Shown: positions 44,219 to 52,075 of the stretch, in pieces
Layout: each line of letters starts with the position of its first letter
Position numbering within the stretch: the first letter of the stretch is position 1
Source of the DNA: Mycobacterium kiyosense
Lineage (GTDB): Bacteria; Actinomycetota; Actinomycetes; Mycobacteriales; Mycobacteriaceae
Reading direction: 5' to 3'
NCBI GenBank assembly: GCA_021654635.1
Contig: AP025179.1
Span: forward strand, 2,294,001 to 2,358,000
Length of the DNA: 64,000 nucleotides
The notes under the pieces: model-generated
Database searches by the model: none
The model's input: only the letters and a program-made list of their open reading frames with translations
What the model was told of the DNA's origin: nothing
Translations under genes and position numbers: made by a program

Positions 44219-44989
44219 ATGAACCCACTTGACGCCAAGTCGGTGACCGTGGGCGTGAACGGTTCGCAAGCCGCGGTCAATGCCGCAAAGTGGGCGATCG
44301 ATGAGGCGGTCAGCCGGCAGGTGCCACTTCGGCTGGTGTACGTCATCGCCAACCACGGGCTTTCCGCCGCATCCGATTGGGATCTCGAGCGCGCCGAAAC
44401 GGCGCTGTCTCAAGCGGAATGCGCCGTGCTGAGCACCGCACGCAGTGAAGGGAAGTTCGTCGAGGTCGACACGGTGGTACTGTCCGGGGACCCGGCCCAG
44501 GTCCTGGTCGACGAATCGCTGGACACGGCCTTGGTCTGCGTGGGCACCGCCAGGCGGGGCTGGGCGACCGACGGGTCGCTGGGTCCCACCGCCGCCGCGC
44601 TGGTGGCGCGGGCGCACTGCCCGGTGGCGGTCATCCGCACCAACTACGACGGCTCCCCGACCCGGCTGGGGGTGATCGCGGTGGTGCTCAACGACGAGGC
44701 CGACAACGACGAAGTGGTGCGTGCGGCGATGGAGGAAGGGCGGCGCCGGCACGCGATGGTGCGCCAGATCGACCGTCGGCTGGACAGTTGGGTCCGCCGT
44801 TATCCCGACGTCCCCGTTCAGGTGGTGGCATCGGGAACCGGGCATGAGGTCAGCGGAAAACATGGCGGCGCAATAGATCTCGCTGTCATAGGCCAGAACG
44901 ATGCCGATGCGTTGCCGGGCCTGGCGACGCCGAACTGTCATCCGATCCTGGGCTACCCGGACTGCTCGGTACTACTGGTGCGGCACTGA
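44219..44989 (+). CDS. Universal stress protein-like, Rv2028c type
   Basis: A 256-residue Usp-domain protein. The first domain has VTVGVNGSQAAVNAAKWA and LVCVGTARRGWATDGSLGPTAA, where the ATP-binding GxxG is altered; the second half is shortened and ends DCSVLLVRH. The degenerate loops suggest weak or absent nucleotide binding. An AGGAG site precedes the ATG at 44219. Order after PfkB reproduces M. tuberculosis Rv2030c-Rv2029c-Rv2028c, all DosR-regulated there. Confidence 0.88.
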   Translation: MNPLDAKSVTVGVNGSQAAVNAAKWAIDEAVSRQVPLRLVYVIANHGLSAASDWDLERAETALSQAECAVLSTARSEGKFVEVDTVVLSGDPAQVLVDESLDTALVCVGTARRGWATDGSLGPTAAALVARAHCPVAVIRTNYDGSPTRLGVIAVVLNDEADNDEVVRAAMEEGRRRHAMVRQIDRRLDSWVRRYPDVPVQVVASGTGHEVSGKHGGAIDLAVIGQNDADALPGLATPNCHPILGYPDCSVLLVRH

Positions 44990-44998
44990 TCGTCGGGG

Positions 44999-45430
44999 TC
45001 ACCGCAACAGCGAGACGAGACTGATCACCACCAGTGCGGTCAGGGTCAGCATCTGCGGCCACGGTCGCCACGGCGTGGCCTGAATGGCGTAGGACATCTC
45101 CTTGAGCGGTGATGTCTGCGGGGGGGCGGCGCGATCGGCGGGCACCGGTGTATGGAACTGGTGGAAATACAGCTGAATGAGAGTGGCCCCGATCCACAGG
45201 CCGGCCAGGAAGCTGACCGGTTCGATGCCGCGCCATACGATCAGCGCCGCGATCGCGACGGTCAAGATCATGGCCACGAGGTCGGACACCGAGGTGGCCG
45301 AGGGCTTGGCGCCGTACTGTTTGTCCAGCGCCGCCCGACGCCGGCGGTACGGCAACGCGAAGAAGATGAACTTCACCAGGATGTGCACCCCGAGCACGAC
45401 GGTCACGACGACCGCAACTGTATTGAGCAT
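44999..45430 (-). CDS. Small integral membrane protein
   Basis: A 143-residue protein with four hydrophobic segments (TVAVVVTVVLGVHILVKFIF, LVAMILTVAIAALIVW, FLAGLWIGATLIQLYFHQF and MLTLTALVVISLVSLL) and a basic loop RRRRAALDKQYG after the first. Divergent from the universal stress gene, with a DosR box in the shared 111-base gap 42 bases before its own start, so it may be co-induced. Function unknown. Confidence 0.8.
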   Translation of the reverse strand: MLNTVAVVVTVVLGVHILVKFIFFALPYRRRRAALDKQYGAKPSATSVSDLVAMILTVAIAALIVWRGIEPVSFLAGLWIGATLIQLYFHQFHTPVPADRAAPPQTSPLKEMSYAIQATPWRPWPQMLTLTALVVISLVSLLR

Positions 45431-45471
45431 TCCCCCACCTAATCCGGAACCAAGGCCGCACGTCCACCCGG

Positions 45472-45491
45472 TTGAGGACTAAAGCCCCACG
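45472..45491 (+). promoter_or_regulatory. DosR box upstream of the first universal stress gene
   Basis: TTGAGGACTAAAGCCCCACG agrees with 15 of 20 positions of the DosR consensus TTSGGGACTWWAGTCCCSAA. It lies 50 bases before the stress gene on the right and 41 before the divergent membrane gene. The first 17 bases recur exactly at 51097. Confidence 0.8.
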
Positions 45492-45541
45492 ACCCGCGGC
45501 CGTTCGGCCAATAGCGTCATAGGTGTCGAAGGAGAACGCAG

Positions 45542-46438
45542 ATGTCAACCTCACTGAAGCAACACGGAATCGTCGTCGGGGTTGACGGGTCGGCTGAATC
45601 GTGCGCTGCCGTCGGGTGGGCAGCGCAGGAGGCCGCGATGCGGAACCTCCCACTGACCTTGGTCCACACGTTGAATGCTTTCGTGCCGACCTTCCCGCAG
45701 GTTCCGCTGCCGGCCGGGGTGGCCGTGTGGCAGGAGGAAGACGCCCAACGGGTGCTGGAGGACGCTGCCAAGCTCGCCCAGGACGTCGTGGAGGGGGACC
45801 GGAACATCGCCATCTCAATGGATATGAGGTGCGCCCCGGCCGCGCCGACGCTGATCGACATGTCCGAAGACGCCGCAATGGTGGTGGTCGGCAGCCACGG
45901 GCGCGGCGCTGCCGGACGAGCCGTGCTGGGTTCGGTCAGCTCGGGCGTGCTGCACGGCGCCGCGTGTCCGGTAGCCGTCATCCGTGACTACGACCAACGG
46001 TCGGCCCACGAGTTGCGGCGCGTCGCGGCGCCGGTAGTGGTCGGTATCGACGGCTCACCGGTGTCCGAACTGGCGACAGCGATCGCGTTCGACGAGGCAG
46101 CGTGCCGCGGTGTCGATCTGGTGGCGGTGCACGCATGGACCGATCTCGACGCGGCCGACCTGCCGGGGCTGGACTGGCCGGCGATCAGGTCAGAAGTCGA
46201 GGAGGTGCTTGCCGAGCGGCTGGCAGGTTGGCAGGAACGTTATCCTGACGTCACCGTCCACCGCGTCGTCAGTTGCGGGCGGCCTGCCCAGGCACTCCTG
46301 GAGCACGCGAACTCGGCCCAGCTGGTGGTGCTGGGGAGCCACGGCCGGGGCGGGCTGAAACGGATGCTGTTGGGCTCGGTCAGCCACGCCGTGGTGCATT
46401 CCACCCACACGCCGATCATCGTCGCCCGGCCCACCTAG
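45542..46438 (+). CDS. Universal stress protein, two Usp domains
   Basis: A 298-residue tandem Usp protein of the Rv2005c/Rv1996/Rv2623 kind. Each half has the nucleotide-binding signature: VVGVDGSAESCAA with VVGSHGRGAAGRAVLGSVSS, and VVGIDGSPVSELA with VLGSHGRGGLKRMLLGSVSH. Such proteins bind ATP and tune growth in hypoxic or stressed mycobacteria. Its 14-base gap to the Rv2004c-type gene mirrors Rv2005c-Rv2004c. A DosR box stands upstream. Confidence 0.94.
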   Translation: MSTSLKQHGIVVGVDGSAESCAAVGWAAQEAAMRNLPLTLVHTLNAFVPTFPQVPLPAGVAVWQEEDAQRVLEDAAKLAQDVVEGDRNIAISMDMRCAPAAPTLIDMSEDAAMVVVGSHGRGAAGRAVLGSVSSGVLHGAACPVAVIRDYDQRSAHELRRVAAPVVVGIDGSPVSELATAIAFDEAACRGVDLVAVHAWTDLDAADLPGLDWPAIRSEVEEVLAERLAGWQERYPDVTVHRVVSCGRPAQALLEHANSAQLVVLGSHGRGGLKRMLLGSVSHAVVHSTHTPIIVARPT

Positions 46439-46451
46439 GGCGGCGCATGCC

Positions 46452-47960
46452 ATGACGGTTGCGATCACCGGTGAGGGGCTGGCAGAGTCGGCAAAGATGG
46501 CCGCGCAGCCCTTTGTCGACGTTCATGAAACCCACACGGGTGTGGTGATTCTCGCCGGTGAGCGGGCATACAAGGCCAAGAAGCCGGTGCTGACCGACTT
46601 CCTGGACTTCCGGGCACCCGAGCAGCGTGAGCACGCCTGCCGGCGGGAAGTCGAACTGAACAGCCGGTTGTCCCCGCACAGCTACCTCGGCATCGCGCGG
46701 CTCAGCGACCCGACCGGCGGCCCCGCCGAACCGGTGGTCGTCATGCGCCGCTACAGCGACGACGACCGCCTGGCGACCAGGGTCGCGCGCGGGGAGGACG
46801 TCGAATCCATCCTGGACACGATCGCCGGGGTGCTCGCCCGCTTCCACGACCGCGCCGAGCGCGGCCCGGCGATCAGCGTGCAGGGCGGTGTCCCGGCTAT
46901 CGGCCGCCGCTGGTCCGACAACCTCAACGAACTCGATCGCTTTGCACGCGAACCGCGTTCGCCGATATCGCCCGAGTCGGTGGACCGGGTGCGGCGACTG
47001 GCTGAGCAGTACCTTGCCGGCCGTGCCGCGCTGATCGACCGCCGGGTCGACGAAGGTGCCGTGGTCGACGGTCACGGCGACCTGCTGGCCGGCGACATCT
47101 TCTGGACCGACGGCCAACCGGCGTTGCTGGACTGCCTGGAGTTCGACGACCAACTGCGCTACGTCGACCGCATCGACGACGCCGCCTTTCTGGCCATGGA
47201 CCTGGAATTCTTGGGGCGCAAGGATCTTGGTGAATTCTTCCTGGAGTGTTACCGCTCCTACGCCGCCGACACCGCGCCGGCCTCGTTGCGGGACTTCTAC
47301 ATCGCCTATCGTGCGGGCGTGCGCGCCAAGGTTGATTGTGTGCGTCGGGCGCAGGGTCACGCCGAGTCCGCAGCGGAGGCGGTCCGCCACCTCGCCATCG
47401 CCGTGGAACATCTGCGGGCCGGCGCCGTTCGGTTGGCCCTGGTCGGCGGAAACCCGGGCACCGGGAAGTCGACGGTGGCGCGCAACCTGGCGCAGGCCGT
47501 CGGGGCGCGGGTCATCTCCACCGATGACGTGCGCCGCGAGCTCCGGGAATCCGGTGCGATCGCCGGTGAATCGGGCGTGCTGAACGAGGGCCTGTACAGC
47601 GCGGACAACGTCGCGGCCGTCTACTCGGAGGTGATGCGCCGCGCGCACACCTTGGCCGGCCACGGGCAATCGGTGATCCTGGACGGCACCTGGGGCGATC
47701 CCCGGCATCGGCAGCAAGCCAATGATATTGCCGCACAAACACATTCGACGTTGATCGAAATCATGTGTAGCGCAACTTCGGACGTCGCCGCCGAACGCAT
47801 CCGGACCAGGAAGCCGGGCGCTTCGGAGGTGACCGCTCCGATCGCGGGGGCGATGGCGCAGCGCCGCGACGGCTGGGCCACCGCGCACGTCGTCGACACC
47901 TCGGGCACGGTGGAGCAGGCAAAGCAAGCGGCACAAGAAGTTTGGCGACGCGCCGTCTAG
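46452..47960 (+). CDS. Rv2004c-like protein: phosphotransferase-like domain plus P-loop kinase
   Basis: A 502-residue protein. About residues 20-310 resemble an aminoglycoside phosphotransferase-like kinase fold, with VVDGHGDLLAGDIFW as catalytic loop and DCLEFDDQLRYVDRIDD as the metal-binding region. About residues 325-500 form a P-loop kinase with GGNPGTGKSTVA (Walker A) and VILDGTWGD. It matches Rv2004c, a DosR-regulon protein. The phosphorylated substrate is unknown. Probably one transcript with the preceding stress protein and possibly with the following genes. Confidence 0.92.
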   Translation: MTVAITGEGLAESAKMAAQPFVDVHETHTGVVILAGERAYKAKKPVLTDFLDFRAPEQREHACRREVELNSRLSPHSYLGIARLSDPTGGPAEPVVVMRRYSDDDRLATRVARGEDVESILDTIAGVLARFHDRAERGPAISVQGGVPAIGRRWSDNLNELDRFAREPRSPISPESVDRVRRLAEQYLAGRAALIDRRVDEGAVVDGHGDLLAGDIFWTDGQPALLDCLEFDDQLRYVDRIDDAAFLAMDLEFLGRKDLGEFFLECYRSYAADTAPASLRDFYIAYRAGVRAKVDCVRRAQGHAESAAEAVRHLAIAVEHLRAGAVRLALVGGNPGTGKSTVARNLAQAVGARVISTDDVRRELRESGAIAGESGVLNEGLYSADNVAAVYSEVMRRAHTLAGHGQSVILDGTWGDPRHRQQANDIAAQTHSTLIEIMCSATSDVAAERIRTRKPGASEVTAPIAGAMAQRRDGWATAHVVDTSGTVEQAKQAAQEVWRRAV

Positions 47961-47985
47961 GGACCCGGTTCAGCAGGAGAGGAAG

Positions 47986-48054
47986 ATGTCGACAAGCACC
48001 GATTTGGCGAGCTACTCCGGCGGCATGCCGGCATTGACTCGGGCAGGCGGCTGA
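47986..48054 (+). CDS. Possible 22-residue leader or small protein
   Basis: A short frame (MSTSTDLASYSGGMPALTRA plus two glycines) starting at an ATG with an unusually strong ribosome site (AGGAGAGGAAG). Its stop lies one base before the ATG of the second Acg-type gene, which itself lacks a ribosome site of this strength. Translation of the short frame would deliver ribosomes to the next start, so it may serve as a coupling leader, or be a truncated gene end. No homology is known to me. Confidence 0.42.
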   Translation: MSTSTDLASYSGGMPALTRAGG

Positions 48055-48055
48055 G

Positions 48056-49042
48056 ATGCCGACCGCAGTGCCCGACCGTGGGGTCATCGAATATGCGGTA
48101 GGTCTGGCCGGCCGGGCGCCTTCGCTGCACAACAGCCAGCCCTGGCGTTGGGTAGCCCGGGCCGGGACGCTACAGCTGTGGGCCGACCCGCGGATGTCGA
48201 TGCCGGGCACCGACCACAGCGGCCGGGAACTGACATTGAGCTGCGGGGCGGCGCTGGACCACCTGCGGGTCGCGCTGGCCGCCGTCGGTTGGGATACCAG
48301 CACCGAGCGGCTGCCCGATCCACACGATTCGGAACTACTGGCGACCTTGACGTTTCATCCGTTGTCCGCGGCCTCGGCGGGCGCCCAGCGCCTGGTGGAG
48401 GCGATCGGCCGGCGACGTACCGACCGGTTGCCCTACGCCGCACCCGCCCCCTGGCCGGCGCTGGCCTCCAACCTCCGCGATGTCGTGCAGCCCTACCAGG
48501 TGGGTCTGGACGTGATCGCCGACGACGAGCGCCCCCGCTTGGCCGAAGTCTCCCGCCTCACCGAGACCCTGCGTCGCTACGACACCACCTACCTGACCGA
48601 ACTCCGTTGGTGGACATCGCCGTTCGACTCGGACAGCACCCGGGTTCCGGACAGCTCGCTGGTGTCCACGGCCGAGGCCGCCCGAGTGGACGTCGCCCGC
48701 GCATTCCCGCCGGCCGGCGGTGGCCACCGCCGTGCCGGCATCGACCACGACCACTCCAAGATTCTGGTGCTGTCCACGGCCGGCGACGACACCCTGGACG
48801 TGTTGCGTTGCGGCGAAGCGCTTTCGGCGGTTCTGCTCGAATGCACCGCGGCCGGCATGGCGACCTGCACGCTGACGCACCTGACCGAACTGGAACAGAG
48901 CCGCGACATCATCGCCGAGATGACCGGCCGCCACGGCCGGCCGCAGCTGCTGATCCGGGTCGGTAGATCGCCGGCGCACGAACAACACGTCGAAGCTACC
49001 GCCCGCCGCCCGGTGGCCGACATCCTCGAATTCGCCGACTGA
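48056..49042 (+). CDS. Second Acg-type nitroreductase-family protein
   Basis: A 328-residue Acg/Rv3127/Rv3131-group protein with LAGRAPSLHNSQPWRWVA, ELTLSCGAALDHL, the RRRTDR pair in the middle and HGRPQLLIRVGRSP at the end. It is clearly diverged from the copy at 33.9 kb and so is an independent paralogue. The group is DosR-regulated in M. tuberculosis and has flavin-binding but uncertain catalytic activity. It follows the 22-residue frame and precedes the two ketoacyl-synthase-like genes by 33 bases. Confidence 0.9.
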   Translation: MPTAVPDRGVIEYAVGLAGRAPSLHNSQPWRWVARAGTLQLWADPRMSMPGTDHSGRELTLSCGAALDHLRVALAAVGWDTSTERLPDPHDSELLATLTFHPLSAASAGAQRLVEAIGRRRTDRLPYAAPAPWPALASNLRDVVQPYQVGLDVIADDERPRLAEVSRLTETLRRYDTTYLTELRWWTSPFDSDSTRVPDSSLVSTAEAARVDVARAFPPAGGGHRRAGIDHDHSKILVLSTAGDDTLDVLRCGEALSAVLLECTAAGMATCTLTHLTELEQSRDIIAEMTGRHGRPQLLIRVGRSPAHEQHVEATARRPVADILEFAD

Positions 49043-49075
49043 ACCCTCGTGGGATCGCGGGAAGGAGATGCCCCG

Positions 49076-50179
49076 ATGACCAAGCACTGGCTGGTGATGG
49101 AGCCCGACGGGCAGGGCGCACCCGCACCGTACGTCGCCCGGGTGGCGGGCGCCGGGCGGTATCTGCCCGAAACCCGGCTCACCACCGACGAATTGATGGC
49201 GACCACCCGCCACCACACGCACATCGACCTGGAGCGGCTGACCGGCATCCGCGAACGCCGGGTGGCGGCGGGCGACCAGGATTCCTACACCCTGGCGGTG
49301 TCGGCGGCGCTGAACTGCCTGGCCACCGCGCAGCAGGACCCGGCGTCACTCGACGTGGTGATCAGCTGCAGCATCACCAAGTTCCAGGGCGGCCTCACCC
49401 AATGGCTGGAACCGACCATGAGTGGTGCGATCGCCCGCGGGATCGGCGCGCACGGCGCGATGACCTTCGACGTGTCCAACGCGTGTGCCGGAATGCTCAC
49501 CGGCGTAACGATTCTGAACAACTGGATCCGCCAGGGGGTGGTCGAGCGGGGCCTGGTGGTCAGTGGTGAGTACATCTCCCAACTCAGCGACAACGCCGCC
49601 CGGCACATCCGCAACATCATGAGCAAGGAGTTGGCCTGCCTGACCCTCGGCGACGCCGGCGCCGCGCTGCTGCTGGAACGGGCACCGGCCGGCTCGGCGG
49701 GCATCGCGCTCGCCGGGTTCACCACCGTCGCCGACTACAGCCGGCTGTGCCTGGCGTATCCGCAGGGGCACGACCCCGGCGCGCGGATGTTCACCAACTC
49801 CCGCGGGATACAGCAGGCGGCGATCGCCAACACCCCACTGCTGCTGCACGAAGTCCTTGACGCCGTGGGTATTTCGGTGCACGACATCGACCACGTGATC
49901 ACCCACCAGACGTCGGCCCGGGCGATCCGCAAGGGGATGACGCGGCTGACCGAGGAGTTCGGCGACAGCCCTCGACACGACGCGGTGATCACTGTCGACC
50001 GGTACGGCAACACGGCCTCGACCACCCACACGGTGGCCCTGGTGGAGGAACTCGAGGCCGGGCACATCGCGGCCGGGGAACGGATCGCGTTGCTGGCGCT
50101 GGCCTCCGGGCTGGAGATCGGTGTGGTGTTGGTGACTCTCGACGAGGATCTGGTGAAGCGCTATGGGCACAGTCATTGA
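49076..50179 (+). CDS. KAS III-like (FabH-type) condensing enzyme
   Basis: Thiolase-fold enzyme of 367 residues. The Cys-His-Asn triad of ketoacyl-ACP synthase III is complete: Cys137 (VSNACAGMLTG), His277 (THQTSARAI, where FabH has HQAN) and Asn312 (YGNTAST). The N-terminal YVARVAGAGRYLPETRLT and LTGIRERR are FabH-like. A GAAGGAGA site precedes the ATG at 49076. It overlaps the next, related gene by 17 bases, implying a joint complex. Substrates are unknown; the position within a DosR-type island suggests a hypoxia product. Confidence 0.9.
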   Translation: MTKHWLVMEPDGQGAPAPYVARVAGAGRYLPETRLTTDELMATTRHHTHIDLERLTGIRERRVAAGDQDSYTLAVSAALNCLATAQQDPASLDVVISCSITKFQGGLTQWLEPTMSGAIARGIGAHGAMTFDVSNACAGMLTGVTILNNWIRQGVVERGLVVSGEYISQLSDNAARHIRNIMSKELACLTLGDAGAALLLERAPAGSAGIALAGFTTVADYSRLCLAYPQGHDPGARMFTNSRGIQQAAIANTPLLLHEVLDAVGISVHDIDHVITHQTSARAIRKGMTRLTEEFGDSPRHDAVITVDRYGNTASTTHTVALVEELEAGHIAAGERIALLALASGLEIGVVLVTLDEDLVKRYGHSH

Positions 50180-51074
50180 TCGGGTCGACATCGCGCGGCC
50201 CCGGTTGCGCGGACGGCACAGCTCCCTGCATCTGGCTGTCGCGGCGGCCAACAAGTGCCTGCACCATGCCCGGTGCGACCCATCCGAGTTGGACCTGGTG
50301 GTCAATGCCGGCATCTACCGCGACCGCAACCTGGGCGAACCGGCGCTGGCCGCGCTGATCCAGGACGACATCGGCGCCAACCCGGAGGACCCGCACGCCG
50401 GTGCGCACGGCACCTTCTCCTTCGACATCGCCAACGGCTCCTGCGGCGTGCTCACCGCGCTGCAGATCGTGGACGGGTTCCTGCGCAGCCGCGCCATCCG
50501 GCGCGCCCTGGTGGTGGCCGGCGACGCCGATCCGGGCCACGGCATGAGCGAGCATTTCCCGTTCTCACCGACCGGTGCCGCGCTGTTGTGCGGCTGGCGT
50601 GACGACGGCTACGGGCTGGGACCGGTGTCCTGGGTGAACGCGACCGAGAACCCCGAGCAGGCCGAATCATTGGTCGCCACAGTCGGATTCGCGGACGGCC
50701 GCAACGTGCTGCGGTTCGGCCAGTCGCCGGCGATGGACGAGAACTTCGCCGCCGCGGCCGCGCAGGCAGTGCGGGACTGCCTGGCCGCGGAGTCGCTGCG
50801 GCTCGCCGAACTCGACCGGATCGTCGCCGCTCCGGCCCGCGACGGCTTCCACTCGGCGCTGGCCGAACACCTCGGTGTGCCGAGCGAGATGATCGCCGTG
50901 GCCGGGGACCAGCGCGTGCACACCGCGGCGCTGGCGGCGGCCTACGACGAACTGCTGCCGCACCTGCGGGCCGGGGCCCGGGTGCTGTTCGTCGCCGCCG
51001 GTGCCGGCGTGACCGCGGGTGCCGCCCTGTATCGGCGGCCACCGGAGGCCGTCGGGGATCGCTCGTTCACCTGA
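50163..51074 (+). CDS. KAS III-like partner protein with incomplete triad
   Basis: A 303-residue thiolase-fold protein, shorter than its neighbour and lacking about 50 N-terminal residues of the fold. A Cys is at the nucleophile place (Cys94, DIANGSCGVLTA) and a His at 230 (DGFHSALAEH), but the position of the third residue, Asn in GNT, is taken by GDQRVHTAA. Such a defective second subunit is known in heteromeric condensing enzymes (PqsBC type). I infer a heterodimer with the preceding protein. Translation is coupled through the overlap. Confidence 0.83.
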   Translation: MGTVIDRVDIARPRLRGRHSSLHLAVAAANKCLHHARCDPSELDLVVNAGIYRDRNLGEPALAALIQDDIGANPEDPHAGAHGTFSFDIANGSCGVLTALQIVDGFLRSRAIRRALVVAGDADPGHGMSEHFPFSPTGAALLCGWRDDGYGLGPVSWVNATENPEQAESLVATVGFADGRNVLRFGQSPAMDENFAAAAAQAVRDCLAAESLRLAELDRIVAAPARDGFHSALAEHLGVPSEMIAVAGDQRVHTAALAAAYDELLPHLRAGARVLFVAAGAGVTAGAALYRRPPEAVGDRSFT

Positions 51075-51096
51075 CGTAAGCCCCTTATTCATCGAG

Positions 51097-51116
51097 TTGA
51101 GGACTAAAGCCCCGCG
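51097..51116 (+). promoter_or_regulatory. DosR box upstream of the second universal stress gene
   Basis: TTGAGGACTAAAGCCCCGCG agrees with 16 of 20 positions of the DosR consensus. It stands 80 bases before the stress gene. The shared 17-base core with 45472 suggests that promoter and gene were duplicated together. Confidence 0.82.
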
Positions 51117-51148
51117 ACCGGGGTGGGCCCGGGCAATACCCTTCGGGT

Positions 51149-51181
51149 GTCAAGGGATGTCACAGGGCGTCAAGGGGTGTC
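51149..51181. repeat. Pair of 13-bp direct repeats in the stress promoter
   Basis: GTCAAGGGATGTC and GTCAAGGGGTGTC begin 20 bases apart, with a related GTCACAGGGCGTC between. They lie between the DosR box and the start of the universal stress gene, in the likely 5' leader. A second binding site or a leader element is possible. Confidence 0.5.
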
Positions 51182-51196
51182 CGGGAAAGGAACGAC

Positions 51197-52066
51197 ATGA
51201 ACGCATCCGTGCAACGTCGCGGTGTGGTGGTGGGAGTCGACGGCTCCGCGCCGTCAAACGCTGCCGTGGTCTGGGCGGCGCGGGACGCGGCGCTACGCAA
51301 TGTGCCGCTGCACCTGGTCCACATGTTCAAGAGCTACGTGGCGACCTTCCCGCAGATTCCGATGGCCGGCGGCGCGGCGGTCTGGCAGGATGACGACGGC
51401 CGGCTGATCCTCGAGGAGGCCGTCAAGCTGGCGCGGGAGTCGGCGTCCAGCCCGATCGAGATCACCAGCGAGGTCAAGGTCTCCCCGCCGGTCCCGACCA
51501 TGGTGGAGCTGTCCGAAGAGGCCGAGCTGGTGGTCGTCGGCAGCAACGGACGAGGCCTGGTCGGGCGCGTCCTGCTGGGATCGGTGAGCTCGGGTGTGTT
51601 GCGTGGCACAGTCTCCCTCGTCGTCGTGCGCGACGACGCACCCGCGGTGGGCGAGGACGCGCCGGTGGTGGTCGGCATCGACGGGTCCGAGGCCTCCGAG
51701 CTCGCCACCGCCATCGCGTTCGACGAAGCGTCGCGTCGCGGGGTCGACCTGAAGGCGGTGCACGCCTGGAGCGACGCCGAAGTGCTCGATTTCACCGGCA
51801 TCGACTGGGAGGCACTGCAGACCGAAGCCGAACAGATCCTGGCCGAGCGGCTGGCGGGATGGCAGGAACGCTACCCCGATGTCACCGTGCACCGCATCGT
51901 CGTCCGCGACCGCCCGGCGCAGGAGCTGATCGAGCAGGCGAAATCGGCTCAATTGCTGGTGGTAGGCAGTCACGGCCGCGGGGCGATCGGCAAGCTGCTG
52001 GGCTCGGTCAGCAACGCCGTCGTGCACTCCGTGCACACGCCGGTCATCGTGGCGCGCCCGGCGTAA
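51197..52066 (+). CDS. Universal stress protein, two Usp domains
   Basis: A 289-residue tandem Usp protein, very similar to the one at 45.5 kb. Nucleotide-binding loops are VVGVDGSAPSNAA with VVGSNGRGLVGRVLLGSVSS, and VVGIDGSEASELA with VVGSHGRGAIGKLLGSVSN; Asn replaces His in the first GxHGRG. Start at ATG 51197 after GGAAAGGAACGAC. Predicted ATP-binding, hypoxia-induced, cytosolic. Converges on the racemase gene with ten bases between stops. Confidence 0.94.
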   Translation: MNASVQRRGVVVGVDGSAPSNAAVVWAARDAALRNVPLHLVHMFKSYVATFPQIPMAGGAAVWQDDDGRLILEEAVKLARESASSPIEITSEVKVSPPVPTMVELSEEAELVVVGSNGRGLVGRVLLGSVSSGVLRGTVSLVVVRDDAPAVGEDAPVVVGIDGSEASELATAIAFDEASRRGVDLKAVHAWSDAEVLDFTGIDWEALQTEAEQILAERLAGWQERYPDVTVHRIVVRDRPAQELIEQAKSAQLLVVGSHGRGAIGKLLGSVSNAVVHSVHTPVIVARPA

Positions 52067-52075
52067 TTACGCCGG

